DNA of 64,000 nucleotides from Angiostrongylus vasorum (lineage: Eukaryota; Nematoda; Chromadorea; Rhabditida; Metastrongylidae): the NCBI GenBank assembly GCA_018806985.1, contig JADANN010000042.1, positions 353,146 through 417,145 of the forward strand, written 5' to 3'. A program made the translations under genes and the position numbers. Shown one piece after another: positions 32,713-44,084 of this stretch. The notes beneath the pieces are model-generated. The model was not told the origin of the DNA. It did no database searches and worked only from the letters and a program-made list of their open reading frames with translations. Within the stretch, counting starts at the first letter, position 1. Each line of letters opens with the position of its first letter.

Positions 32713-33201
32713 TCACATTAATCTTTTATAAACGACCCCTTTGATATCACTGGGGATCGTAGGCCTTCGATTCGGTTGTAGACTTAGACCAGTCTTTGTT
32801 GCTTTAGACTCGGTGCTGGACACTGTTTTATTGGAAGTCGTCCTTGATGAGCTTATTCTTTTCGGAATCGACGACTTCGCTGTGGTAGCAGACTTGATCT
32901 CTTTCCCAGTCCTTACTGGCGGAGCACGTGTTGTTGCTTTCTGTGCTGAACCAACCAGCGGCGGATCCTTCACCATCGGCTTAACCACTGATTTCGGTTT
33001 TTCAGCGGTATTTGTTTGTGAAAGGTCAGGGGCCAGAAGATGTGCTGAATTCCCTTCGTCAACATTTATTATGGTGAGTGTTCCTTGACGTTCAAGACGA
33101 CCCTCTTCTGATTCTACAGCTTTCTTCTTGGGTGTAAACTTTTTCATATCAACTTGACGAGTTGTTTTAGTCCGCGGAGAGTTCGCTCTCCCAGAAGAGT
33201 T
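32713..33201 (-). CDS. Gene J/E, 3' exon: Ser/Thr/Lys-rich protein
   Basis: The frame is open from an acceptor-like GTCTAG (33204-33202) to TGA at 32713; an internal ATG is at 33147. The protein is rich in K, S, T and P (MKKFTPKKKAVESEEGR; VRTGKEIKSATTAKSSIPKR) and ends VVYKRLM. There are no predicted membrane spans or cysteines; it looks intrinsically disordered, as in cytoskeletal or chromatin-associated tails. It starts in phase 0, matching the end phase of the exon at 41296-41130, and both contain KEIKSA, so they may be one gene. Function unknown. Confidence 0.5.
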   Translation of the reverse strand, partial: NSSGRANSPRTKTTRQVDMKKFTPKKKAVESEEGRLERQGTLTIINVDEGNSAHLLAPDLSQTNTAEKPKSVVKPMVKDPPLVGSAQKATTRAPPVRTGKEIKSATTAKSSIPKRISSSRTTSNKTVSSTESKATKTGLSLQPNRRPTIPSDIKGVVYKRLM

Positions 33202-33689
33202 CTAGACTCGAATTTAATCAATGGACAGAGAGAAATTAAAACCGTTCTATACGAAAATAAAACTACAGAAAAATTGATACCTTATGAAAAGGTGAAATAT
33301 ATAAAACGTGTTTTCAGCTAAACTCACAAAAGCAAGAAAAAATTTGTGTCAATTCCGATATTTAGTAAACTTCGGCATGGATAAACATGTTTTGCCTTAT
33401 CGATAAGCTTACATAAGGTTGTTGCAAGTGTTTATTATGCCTAAGGTTCCTACGGCTTCGCCTAGATCAAAGCCATCATGTCTCGAGTAGAATGCACACG
33501 GCAGTTGTGATGTTGGGCATCGTAGCCGCCGCATAGAGACGAATCCGGAAGAGTGCAGCACAACACCAGCGAACTAGTGTCACCCAACATTGCCCTGTTA
33601 TACAGCGCTAGCCGAGCTGAAGTGACCAGACCTCACCCAGCAGTTTTTCAGGTTAGACAGCAATCCTTGGTTGATTGCCTACTAACATT

Positions 33690-33900
33690 ATTTCTCTTAC
33701 GGTGATCTGATAAAGGATTTTCCGTCTTCCTTATGGACGTTATTGATAGCCGTGCTGCAGCGTCCTCATGTGGATTACAGTGAGTTGGTGCCGAGCAAGT
33801 TTGGTACCAACTTCCTGAGCTCGGATGGATGGTAGCCTTCATGGACCCGAATGGGTGAGTTCGAACCGACAACGTGCAGTGCACCTACCGACCTAATAAA
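33690..33900 (-). repeat. tRNA-headed SINE-like repeat
   Basis: The minus strand has GTCGGTAGGTGCACTGC and B-box-like GGTTCGAACTC near 33870-33856, then a body with TTGGTACCAAACTTGC. It is similar in design to the S1 and S2 SINEs but not clearly either one. Confidence 0.5.
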
Positions 33901-33962
33901 CCCTTAGAGCCTACTGGTGCGTAATTCTTCCATTTTGCTCCCCGCTAAAAGGTTACACACAG

Positions 33963-34155
33963 TGCACGGGTGTTCTATGTTAAAAATCGAGTACTTATTG
34001 ACGCTGTGGCGACGAATGACCTCTATGGAAGCCATTCCGAAATTGTCAGCGTGGCTGGTGTGACCTCCAGAGATTTCATTCTCTTTCCGGTCGTTTACTC
34101 TAAAGTACAGAACTACTTTGCTCTACTTCCTGTAACTAATCGAAAACTCGTATAA
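33963..34155 (+). CDS. Gene G: terminal exon of an unknown gene
   Basis: After an ACACACAG acceptor the frame reads ARVFYVKNRVLIDAVATNDL, then YGSHSEIVSVAGVTSRDFIL, and ends with NRKLV and TAA; ATATAA-type AT-rich sequence follows. Codon choice and residue mix look genuinely coding. Upstream exons were not found because SINE-like DNA fills 33690-33900. It lies on the opposite strand inside the proposed J/E intron. Not recognised. Confidence 0.5.
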
Positions 34156-34404
34156 TATAAATGTTGTTTTGGACTTTGTTCGGGATAAAATCTATTCTGA
34201 ACTTAGAAATCTACAAAAAACCGCTTTCTGAACGAGTTCACTGAGCAGAAATTTCAGAGGTAATCGACTATTATTACAGGTTAGTTGCTACAGTGAGTCA
34301 TAGTTACCGTATACAATGTACAGGCATAAAAATACTGAAATAGAAACAACACTTATGTCGAACATTTTCAAATACTGAAAGAAACGTGTTATCTTATGGG
34401 CTAT

Positions 34405-34795
34405 AGTACTAACTCGGATACTCGAACGGCCCGTCCTCACTGGATGTGCGGACCCAAACATAATCCCCATTTTTCGGAGATTTCCTTGTTAAGCCATTGT
34501 GGTTCGCTGGAGTCGCGAGCTCGGCATAGCCAAAGTCTACCCCAGGTCTTCATCACCATAGTCATTCGCCGTCCCTTTCGGATCAGAGGGAGATTTGCCG
34601 CCATGCGACCAGTTTGATTCCTGGACGGTGGTGGATCCTGGTATTGGTTTACTCTTAGATAGGCTTCCTGATGGAAGCGCCGAATCCCTTCTTAGCTTGG
34701 AAGACCATGCCGGAAAAAGGAATCCTTCCGCTGTACATCGCAGCCCGACGCCCAGGAACACCTCCTAGCCATTATGAAGCAGTAAACCGTTAGGA
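34405..34795 (+). repeat. R4 dispersed repeat
   Basis: About 390 bp shared with 38650-39035 and, inverted, with 44085-44410 and 60205-60595. Diagnostic blocks: TCATTCGCCGTCC, GATCAGAGGGAGATTTGCC, CTGGTATTGGTTTACTCTTAG. No coding frame is conserved across copies. Confidence 0.75.
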
Positions 34796-34830
34796 TGGGG
34801 CTGTAGCAAAATATGATAAATGATTTCTAC

Positions 34831-35236
34831 GATTGTTAAGCTAACACGAGGTTTATAGAGCTATTTATTCGACTAACGATTCGACGTGTTCCTCTTCCTT
34901 ACAACCGATGATCCGAGCTGATGTCCACAATCGTTCGCACTCTCGATGTGTTGTCTTCGTCGCCGCATTGAGTCGGACCCAATAAATTATTATTAGAAGA
35001 TAGTGATTATCAACAACAGCCGCCCTGCATAAAAGCGCCTTGCTAGGTGAGGTTGCCTCATTCGAGCGATGCTCCACTGTGGAAGATCCAACTCGATACG
35101 ACGGCGAAGACACCACTTTTAGAGTATAAACAACTGGGACATCGACTCGAATCATCGTCTCGGAGGAAGACGAACATGTCGAAACGCTAGCCGAATAAAA
35201 AGCTTTACCAACATCATGTTAGCTGAACAATCCAAG
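34831..35236. repeat. Foldback element
   Basis: The left arm GATTGTTAAGCTAACACGAG and right arm GTTAGCTGAACAATCC are inverted; the arms run about 95 bp. Recurrent motif at 34871-34930 (minus) and 35140-35195 (plus). Same family as 17551-17968. Confidence 0.75.
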
Positions 35237-35566
35237 AAGGTATTGATTAACAGTACAGAGGTTAAATGATGGTCGGTTTGAAAAGTAGTAAACAGCAAAA
35301 TATACACCATCCACACCATAATACGATACAGCGATTTATCGATTGATTTCTACAGTCCTGTAACGTTCGAAACTCATTAAGCCCTCTATTTATCGAAAAA
35401 ATATTGTTCATTGTCAAAAAACCATTGAGTTCACAAAAGCTAAAAAATAAGAGTCGTCCAGTGTGGCAGAAAAGCGAAATTAGGTGCCTTAGCGAGAGTG
35501 TTAATTAACCAAATATGTATACTTTAAGTAATAGACATGTATGTGTATACATATGTACACAAAATA

Positions 35567-35606
<40 letters not shown>
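35567..35606. repeat. AT dinucleotide microsatellite
   Basis: About 17 consecutive AT units, the longest pure simple repeat in the window. Confidence 0.9.
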
Positions 35607-35608
<2 letters not shown>

Positions 35609-35717
35609 TATTTCATCAATGACAATAAACATTACTCAATTAGCTGCACCTCAAGTTAACACCAAGAGTTTGACGCTTGAATCTATATGTGCTACCGCAT
35701 CTATTATTTGACGTCTA

Positions 35718-36045
35718 ACGGGTAGTGCAGTGCTAATGATGCCAATCCTTACGAGAGCGATGTTGGTTCGACACCGCCCAGTCTCACCAGGCCGGAGTAG
35801 CGAAATCGCTACCAGACTTATCTGGGAACACTTTACTCAGTGCAGTCCAAATGGGAACACTCTACCCCCGTTATCCCCCAAAATTGCAAGGAGAATCGAT
35901 TCGACCAGCATTCTACGGCATTCATAAAGAACACGACAATAATCAAGCAGCAAAAGAATCAACAGACGACACATCAAAAGACCTTCGGTGATGATGGATA
36001 CGAGGAAACGGATCGAATGCAAGAAGTAGTGGGATCTGCATAATA
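35718..36045 (+). repeat. S2 SINE, complete copy
   Basis: The head has GGTAGTGCAGTGCTAATG (A-box-like) and GGTTCGACACC at 35764-35774 (B box). The body includes GAATCGATTCGACCAGCATT. The tail (GATGGATACGAGGAAACGG, GCAAGAAGTAGTGGGATCTG) resembles the 3' end of family 1 RTEs. From 36060 to 36950 I see no gene. Confidence 0.75.
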
Positions 36046-36959
36046 GATGTGAAAGACGGGACGTGTAGAATTGTTCATCTCATACGACCATCCAATTAGT
36101 GCACTAAAGGCGCACTAAAGGTACATGAAGCATCAGAGTGTGTGCCAGTAGGAACATAATCATACTGAACTTCGATGGAGCTCGCGAGCGACTGGCTGCG
36201 CCAAGGAATAAGACAACCAGAAGTGGATATTGATGGAGCTCGAGAACGATAGGCTCTACCACGAATACAACTCGTTCCCGGATATGGTGCATATAGGGAG
36301 AAAAGTGATGGGCTCCCCAAGCAGGTTATACACCTGTACCTGTCGAAGGGACAAGTGTAAAATCTAGTAGTATCGGTGGGGTATACTATGATGGGGTTGG
36401 CGACAACATGGAGTTCTATTTATCATATTTTGAGAGAAATAGCACATGCTACATACAATCACCCTTCCCTAGCTTTAGCAAAGTAAACTCTTATTTATTC
36501 ATAGTGTCTCTATTGGCAAAGGTGTAAATATTGTATAAAACGTGTTAATTGTAACCATCAGAGACCGAATCTAAATCATGTGTAAAATGGGGTAGTTGTA
36601 AAGGTCGCAAGTTGCAGAGATTACAATTGGTACTAAAAAGTGAAATGTTTATAAAATCAGTATTTTCTTTTTTTTCTTTACTTTACTTTCCATTTCCAGT
36701 ATTTTCTTACAAGACACGACTTAATTTGTTGTGCGAATCGTTAGTATGCTTCTTGTGTCACATCTGTCATCAATGAAGGCCTCCTTACTTTCGTGTGAGA
36801 TTGGCTGAATCTGAAAAAACAACTCTGCCTTCTTACAGGATGTCGCTGAATTCCAACTGAACTGATCGTCTCTGAAATCCTGAGCTCTAAGGCGCTTCTA
36901 GGTCTTCACCATTGGCAGCTGTCTGCCTTTATCAATCGGTTTGAGCTCATCGAACTGTG

Positions 36960-37435
36960 CTGGTCCGCCTCTGAGATAAATGAAAAGTGAGCCGGTCTGC
37001 TTCGCAGGCAAATAGAAAGTGGGCTCTCTGCCCCTGGAGGAGGCCAAATGAACTAATAGGCCTCTGGGCTCAGGTGGAATTCTATTGGTCTTCCCCCGGA
37101 AAAAAGGTGGAACATGTGGTAGTCTCGCTCTGACGCGGAAATATGTCGTAATCTTCTTCTCATCCGAGGCGAATATGCTGACCAGCCCCTATGGCCAAGT
37201 GGAATCCTATTTTTTCCAGAGTAAACGGTCTGATTGTTCTTTAGGATGGATGGAATCTGGCTGATCTGCCTTTGATACAAAGAGGAATTCTCTCAGTGTG
37301 ACTCCGAGACGAGTGGAAACCACGCCGGTCTGCGTCTGAGGTTTTGCCGAGATGAGCTAGTTTGCGCCAGAGGAGAAGGGAAAATGGGCCGGTTTGCCCC
37401 CTGATCCGATGGGAAATCGGCTAGTCAGCCTCTTT
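36960..37435. repeat. Degenerate tandem array, about 32-33-bp period
   Basis: The block GGTCTGCCTCTGAGG recurs in degraded form at about 36962, 36994, 37023, 37058, 37087, 37118, 37261, 37294, 37327, 37360, 37391 and 37423. The steps are close to 33 bases, i.e. 11 codons if it was ever translated. Minus-strand pieces read SGGKPAHFPFSSGAN, but stops interrupt, so no CDS is called. Confidence 0.7.
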
Positions 37436-37629
37436 TGCGTTAGCCAAGAAGCAGTTCGCTTCTTAACATTATGCCTCTGAAGTGTAATTACACAACAACA
37501 AATAAACACAGCTGTGTTTCCGCGCAGTAACCAAGACACGCCAAATCGACAGTAATCATCCATTCGAAGTGATTGTCTTCATTGCAATAATGGTTAAAAA
37601 AGTTTGTCGGAACATAGGACGAATTGAAA

Positions 37630-37851
37630 TCATGCCAGTAAGGAAGATTTCGAATAGAGTTCACTAGAATGAATCATATCAACACAATTACAAAACCTAT
37701 TGTTGGATCGCGAGAGTACAGGATCCCTGTTGGTATTCTCCACATTCATTGTCATCAGAAAACAATCAACTTCATCACCGTTTAAGCTGTTAGTGTATTT
37801 TTCAGTAATGGGATCGTTATTAAATAGATAAAAAGTGATTTTTCTAAACAA
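37630..37851 (-). CDS. Open frame of doubtful status
   Basis: 73 codons, with GDEVDCFLMTMNVENTNRD in a protein-like central part and no family match. A possible acceptor (CACTAACAG) lies inside it. It could be an exon of the J/E gene, but no phase-consistent chain was shown. Confidence 0.2.
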   Translation of the reverse strand: MFRKITFYLFNNDPITEKYTNSLNGDEVDCFLMTMNVENTNRDPVLSRSNNRFCNCVDMIHSSELYSKSSLLA

Positions 37852-38039
37852 GAAGAGAACTATGTCACTCCGTTATCATCAATGGAAAAAAAACCAGACA
37901 AGATAATTTTGTCGCATTAAAACGATTTTGTGCTCACGAAAAAGTCATGAAAAAGCCACAGTGGGGAAAGGAACGGAGTGAAAGTCAATGTAAGGTATCT
38001 TCATCTTCCATCACAGCAACTGAACTCACAAACAAAAGT

Positions 38040-38135
38040 TCGATGACCCACGTGGATTATGGATGCCAAGAAACGAATCATGTGCAAGAATTGTTAGTAT
38101 CTACATAGAAGATGTGAGGAAGGCTGATGTGAGAT
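38040..38135 (+). repeat. S2 SINE / RTE tail fragment
   Basis: GTGGATTATGGATGCCAAG and GAAACGAATCATGTGCAAG match S2 tails; the head is missing. Confidence 0.45.
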
Positions 38136-38649
38136 GTAAAAAACAAAAATTAGCCACTGCTTGAATACCCTTGACTTTCGTTGCTTAGATCATGTAGCTG
38201 AGCTTATCATCGTGCAATAACACTAGGAAATGATCCAGCTAAGTTTTCTAGGCACTTTAGAGACCTTTATGTGTACGTTTTCATGAGACTTTCCAAATAT
38301 AGATTAACGTGGACAATAAGCAAAGAAAGAAATGAATCCAGTGTGTCTAAAGTTGGCATTTTTTCTTGCTGCCCAGTAATCTGCAAAAATTCACAAGCGA
38401 ATACATTTAGAGTGTGCCCAGAACTCGCTGTTCTGCTCAGCTCAACAACGCTCCCACTCCCATTTTCTATCCTTTGCTATTTTAACGTTATGGCATTCAA
38501 TATTCTCCACTAAGTCTCCCGAATCATTTTGACGTAATGAAAGTTATGCATCTAATAAGTTAAGTAAGTGAAACCGAATAAATGATCTCACTGAAACAGG
38601 TTGTCGAAATCAATGTTTAACACAACGACTAAAACCATTTATTGTAAGT

Positions 38650-39035
38650 TCTTGGATACTTGGATACTTGGACGGCCCGCCCTCCCTGGTTGTGCGGATC
38701 CCAGCATGATCACCGCTTTTCGGAGTTTTGCTGGTTAAGCCATTGTGGTTCCCTGGAATCCCGAGGACAGCCTGGCCAAAGTCTGCCCCTGGTCGTCACC
38801 ACCACAGTCATTCGCCGTCCTTTCGGATCAGAGGGAGATTTGCCACTATGCGACTTTGATAACAAGACGGTGGTGGATCCTGGTATTGGTTTACTCTTAG
38901 CTAGGCTTCCTGATGGAAACGCCGGACTCCTTCTCATCTTGGGAGACCCTGCCTTGGGACGAATCCCCCGCTGTACATCGCAGTCAGACACCCAGGAATA
39001 CCTAGCCACGATGAGGCGCTAAACCGCTGGGAGAT
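38650..39035 (+). repeat. R4 dispersed repeat
   Basis: The best preserved R4 copy. It begins TACTTGGATACTTGGACGG and carries all diagnostic blocks listed for 34405-34795. It abuts a Penelope remnant, as the copy at 60205-60595 also does. Confidence 0.75.
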
Positions 39036-39049
39036 TATTGCAACTTCGG

Positions 39050-39400
39050 TTTCCATGAAGTACTTTTTCAATTTAGAACGCAAGAGTGTCGCGGTGAAAC
39101 GCCACATGTATTCGTCAGTCAAAGGATTTACTAACCTGATGTCCCAGTAATTCCAAAATCTTCCTGGATCGGCTATGTCACGCGCGTCCTACGCCGCATA
39201 CGTTATGGAGCCCTACGACGTTACCGCGCTTTATAGCAACACATCGAATGACTCCGCAATACAAGCCACCTGCGAAATTGCTATGCAACAAGAAAAAGCA
39301 ATAAACATGTATGGCTTCCCAATTCAGCAGCTCTTGGCCCTTTTAATGGAGTGCCTGAACCGCTCAGTATTTGGATGGTAGGGAAAGCATTTCGTAAAAA
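39050..39400 (+). mobile_element. Penelope-like element, copy F (RT motif A region)
   Basis: 39175-39381 reads YDVTALYSNTSNDSAIQA, which contains the motif A aspartate of the RT palm, then INMYGFPIQQLLALLMECLN and SVFGW. The sequence before it (CTGGATCGGCTATGTCACGCG region) matches the N-terminal RT part of the copy at 11870-12625. It ends just after the fingers/palm segment. Confidence 0.75.
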
Positions 39401-39639
39401 CGGAAGTGTTGGAAATGGAACACTGAACGGTACAAAGCTATTATTATTGTTTTTCTGGCTAAGGTGAAAGCACCAATAATCGATTTACGGACAGTCCTCT
39501 ATTGTAGGTATAGAGATGGTCAACATGTACCAAAACAATACCTTAGTGAACCGAATTTCACCTAACTTTGGTACGATTTGTTTAAATTGTTCAGATAATG
39601 TGAGGTTGTCATATAATCTTCAAGGACTCAAGCGGAAGA

Positions 39640-40860
39640 GGATAAACAACTACGGACCATCGAACTGTTTTAACGGCTCTGAAGAAGATAAAGACATTGA
39701 AATGTTAGCCGAATATAGATTATGTGACAGCCTCGCAATCTAAAAAGTATACTGACTATTCATGCCGAGCTTAAGTCATGGTCAGTTCAGTAAAGTATTG
39801 CTTTCCTACGTGCTACTTATTCTAAGACCGACTGGTACAGAATAAACTGTCGAAATGAAAAGATATCATTATCAATCGACAATCAGTCAACAACCGTCAT
39901 GCCTTCACATACAAAAAAGAGTGCTTGTGCGAAAGATCTTTCGAATAGCCACCAGTGTGTGCATTAGGAAGAGAGCATAGGAAGCAGTCCTTGAAAATGA
40001 CGCGCAAATACCCATTTTCAAAGGCTACGAGACAGCAGCTCCTCAAGATAGGTGTAAAGGCGAAATCACGCCCCAAACCTTAGCGAGAACAAAGATCCAC
40101 AATTTCAAAAATCCAAAAATGAACCGCAAAGACCCTGTGATCACGTGTGACCTCACGTGACATCTCAGGCTGATTTTTTCTTTTGACGAGCAATGCACAT
40201 TGCTCACATTGTAGGACTCTGTGCTGCTAGTTTCCCACGAAATAACTGGAAGACTTACAAAGAACAAAATGGCGTCTGTTTATTACGCGAGTGAAAAATT
40301 AGTTATCAATTTGCGTCTGCTGAAGTCGTGATATTGTTTGACTGAGTGTATTGTGTATCAATTCTGAAGAAGCCAAAAGCGCCGGAATGTCAGCAGTTGC
40401 GGATTGACAAATGCTCTAATGACAATGTCTTTTGTAGTCATCAAGGAAAACAGTGAATTATTGTTCGCAAATCCTTTGCAAAGTCGAATCATTGAGTACG
40501 CTCGAGTATAATAATATTTTTAACGACTTTGTGTAAGGTCTTTGTAAAATAAGTGATTGATTATCTAGGGCAGCTAATATTAATTCGAATGCTGCAAGAT
40601 GGACTGCTACCATAAAAAAAACTGCTGGGAAAGGTCAGATCACTCCAGTCCTGTATGAAACCACAGCGCTAGGCTACACTAATCCGTTCGTGCGGTGCAA
40701 CACTCTACTCGATTCGATTCAGTGCGCCCGGGTACAGAGATCAACATTGTAAGACGAAACTGCTGTGGACACTTCACTCGAATCATCATGGCTCTGATTT
40801 AGGCGAAGCCGCCCATAATAAGGGTTTACAACAAACTTATGTAAGCTTATCAATAAAATA
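39640..40860. other. Scattered Penelope/foldback arm remnants, no gene seen
   Basis: Three plus-strand copies of the recurrent CTGAAGA-type motif occur at about 39663-39710, 40358-40390 and 40785-40825, with short matches to Penelope non-coding ends around 40080-40130. No credible exon was found here. Confidence 0.4.
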
Positions 40861-41129
40861 GGATGCGAAAATTCTATTTGTTGCATCAGAGTAACTAACA
40901 GAAAAAAGAAAAAAAAATGCTAGACAGAGCGGCAATTTTCGGATTTTTCACGCTTGCTGATGTAGGTCTTGCACTTTTTTCTAATGACTTTCTCTTAGTT
41001 GAAAGGTCAAGATGTTGAGTGTATATCAGTGCTAGAACACTCATTTGAGCACCGTTATTAATTTCTTCGTTTGGAATTTACAAGAAGTCGCGAAAGATTA
41101 GCACATCTCATTCCTCATAAACAACTTAC

Positions 41130-41296
41130 AACAGTGGCAAATTCTTTAGAGCAATCGCTTATACGTTGCACTTCCTGAGCTTCTGCGTAATAGTTTTTTT
41201 CATGTGAGGTAGAACGTGAAGCAGATTTAATTTCTTTTGATGTCGGTGCTGCGATCGATGGCAGCTTCATACGAGTCGTTGGGGTCACTAGTTTTT
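41130..41296 (-). CDS. Gene J/E, upstream exon
   Basis: The exon lies between a CTACTGTTCAG acceptor and a GTT|GTAAGT donor, which is a near-consensus pair. It reads KLVTPTTRMKLPSIAAPTSK, then EIKSASRSTSHEKNYYAEAQ, and ends EFATV in phase 0. It is Ser/Thr/Lys-rich like the exon at 33201-32713, which starts in phase 0. First exons were not found; the RTE at 41520-43385 lies directly upstream. Confidence 0.6.
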
Positions 41297-41519
41297 CTGA
41301 ACAGTAGCAGTTTTAATGTTTGCAGTATCCTAAACATTTTTCTTTTGACAGAGTAAACGTAAATCTGTTGTGGATCTCGTTTATTGGATATTTAAAAAGA
41401 TAATCCATGTGCATAATAAAGAATAACTCAAAAAAATCTTTGTCTATGGAAGAACCGTCATTTTTTTCCTTATTTATTTCCCAAAATATTAAACAGCAAC
41501 ATTAAAATGCTAGTTAAGA

Positions 41520-43385
41520 ATGGCTTTTCGAATATGGTTCGATTTTAGCCAATGCTAGCTGCAGAAGTGCTTTGAGGAAGGATCTACATCGTTGCAGGCA
41601 GAAGAAAATACTGGAAGAAGCAGAGAAAAAGAAGCAGTCTAAAAAAAAATATCGTGGGGACTTCTGTGATTGTAATGTCCCGCTCTCAGCCCCGAAGAAC
41701 GAAGATGGGATCATCAAAACTTTCTGGAATTATGGCATTAATAATGGAAACGTTCTACGCCAACGTTTTCCGTTCCACAATTGCCGTCCCGGACGCTAAC
41801 ACCCCGCTTGAGAAAAGCTATCTGGAATTCTTAGGCTGGGGTTCGAGCTGCAATAAAAAGCAGTAAAACTGGCATAGCTCCAAGACCCGATAATATCACT
41901 GCCGATTTCCTTAAAGCTGGAAGCCGCAATTTACAAGTACTTCTTGCGAACCACATGACAGCACAGCCTACCGTCAAAAGGAAAAAATCCCTAATCATTG
42001 GAGGACGTTGTGCACGGCCATTCTGACCAAGAAAAAGTGACAGAAGGGATCTTCGCAACTACCGTCCAGTATGCTTGTTGAGTGCCCACTACATGTTCCT
42101 CATGAAGGTTATCCTCTCGCGCATATAAAGTGGCGCAATCAGTGGAGCACGCGTGATTTCGACAAGGATTTTGCTGCAAGGACCACATCCAAACTGTGTC
42201 CTGGGTCTTTGAAGTTTGTCCAGAATACCACGTTCCTCTAGTCCTAGCTTTTGTAAACTAGAAAAAAAAGCGTTCGGCAATGTCGAAACGAATGCAATTC
42301 TATCGGCGCTCGTAGACCAAAGAGTAGACAAGTCCTACGTAAGCACTCTGTCTGACTGTTATCGGAACTGCACTACGAAAATACAGCTTTTCCATCGATC
42401 TCTTACCATAGTCATAGAAAAGGTGTTCGACAAGGCAATAAATATAGCCAAAGCTGTTTAGTGCTGCAGTGAATTGTATGATGAAGTCACTCGATTGGGA
42501 TAAGAAAGGCACACGTATTGATGGAAAATTCGTATCAAACCCTTCGTTTCGCCGACGATATCGTCATCTTCCCAAGAAGTACCAGCGAAGAACAGACGGT
42601 TATCAATGAGCTCAATGAAGGGGAGAAAAAAAGATCGGACTATGCATAAATCGGAAGAAGACCCCGTTCATAAAAAAGCCCATGGTGCGAAAGCAAACAA
42701 AGTGAGCTGGATGGCCCTCTGATTCCAGGGACCACTTCGTACGTATACCTTTGGCGAGCAATGAACATGGAAAAACAAAATCAAGGAGGAATTAGATATA
42801 AGAAGGAGAGCAGCTTCGGCCGCATTTGGGCCTCTCAAAGAAGCCACCGACCGATAGAAGAACCCGAAAATCTGCACTCACCTTTTTCGATTCAAACGCC
42901 CTCCCAGCGATCTGTGATACGGGGGACGTGGGCTGATACTTCAACCACGTCAAGAATACTCCGCACTGCTCACAGAGCGCTTCAGCGATGTCTTCTGAAA
43001 TATAACCAGCACTCTCAACATCTAGCCGGAATGCGAACCTCTGACCTTCGAAATATGTCACATCTTCGAGATCCAAGAGAATATACGTCGATAAAGAAAC
43101 ACAGATGGGCCGGTGATATAATGAGAAGAACGGACGATAGATGGACGAAAGAACTGTAGAATGGACTCCACAAGAATCCAGGAGTCCCCTAGGACGGCCA
43201 CCTACACGTTGGGCGGAAGTGTTCCTAATCAAAGTGAATCAGCTGTACTAACAGCTGGACTAGCTTTACAGATCACGGTGTGAGACTAGCATGCGCCACC
43301 ATGCTCGAATAAAACCACCATCATAGACGACGATCGCGAGGGGAAGAAACGAGTGGTAAATGCGCTGGGGTCTGCAAATCGTGAA
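41520..43385 (+). mobile_element. RTE family 1, copy 3 (5'-truncated)
   Basis: Starts within the region between endonuclease and RT. The RT catalytic box is intact as FADDIVIF (42548-42559), but frames are broken elsewhere. The C-terminal part is at 42761-43159 (HRWAGDIMRRTDDRWTK). The 3' untranslated tail near 43325-43385 (GAAACGAGTGGTAAATGCGC, GGTCTGCAAATCG) is the part shared with S2 SINEs. Confidence 0.85.
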
Positions 43386-43850
43386 GAAAGACTGTCTAGC
43401 TAACCAAGTATCCAAGACTTGTCCTTGCAATCTAATGGTACTCTGGATACCAAGCCAGGAATTAATTTATGCAATGGCAAGTCCGACGTGTTAGTGCCAT
43501 TTCTCGCTGTCATAAACAGTAAAAAAAAGTATCATACAAAGGTGTGATTCCCTGATTGAGCAAAACCCACTACGCGGTTCTGATGTGTGATATGTACGAA
43601 AGGAGACATGAATGACGTTCACTCTGGTTACTCGACGAGATCATTTTTAATATAATATACCAGTGGAAGTAGAACGGCAGAAACAACTCCAGTAGTCAAT
43701 AAACCTTTAGAAAATTGAAAAAAGTGAAAGAAAATGATTACGTTAATACGCTGCAAATACTGGAACCAGAATATGGTTCACTTTCACAAAAAAATAAAAT
43801 TCAAAATAAAGAATATATTAAAACGAAGGAAATGAAGTAAAATTGAGCAG

Positions 43851-43856
43851 TTTATT
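43851..43856 (-). terminator. Poly(A) signal overlapping the stop codon of gene I
   Basis: CGCTAATAAA: the TAA stop and AATAAA share two bases. Confidence 0.6.
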
Positions 43857-44023
43857 AGCGACCTCTACTGTGCTCTACATTTTGTTCTGGCGTGGCGCTG
43901 TCCTCTTTTCGTTCACGTTTTCGTTCCACCAGTGGCTGCTCATTCGCTGCCATTCCTGCCGATGTCTCGGCTTTCTCGTCAGATGAATTTATTGGCTGTT
44001 GGATTGTCGACAGTGGCTTTCCC
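43855..44023 (-). CDS. Gene I: terminal exon of an unknown gene
   Basis: After a TATTTTTTAG acceptor the frame reads GKPLSTIQQPINSSDEKAET, SAGMAANEQPLVERKRERKE and ends EHSRGR. It is a hydrophilic, disordered-looking C-terminus, and a stop overlaps AATAAA. Upstream exons would be to the right, but an R4 repeat (44085-44410) and an RTE (44470-47095) fill that space, so the gene may be interrupted or have a long intron. Not recognised. Confidence 0.6.
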
Positions 44024-44084
44024 CTAAAAAATATCTACAAATTTTCATTATCATGAAGAGAATAGCCTGCGAAATGTTTACCAC

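Noticed and set aside
36104..36320. Two overlapping hydrophobic minus-strand frames after an S2 SINE
   Set aside because: No splice signals or homology, and low-quality composition.
13515..37435. Possible CRISPR array among the repeated blocks
   Set aside because: Repeats are either simple AT, diverged 33-bp tandem units without unique spacers, or dispersed elements; the setting is eukaryotic.
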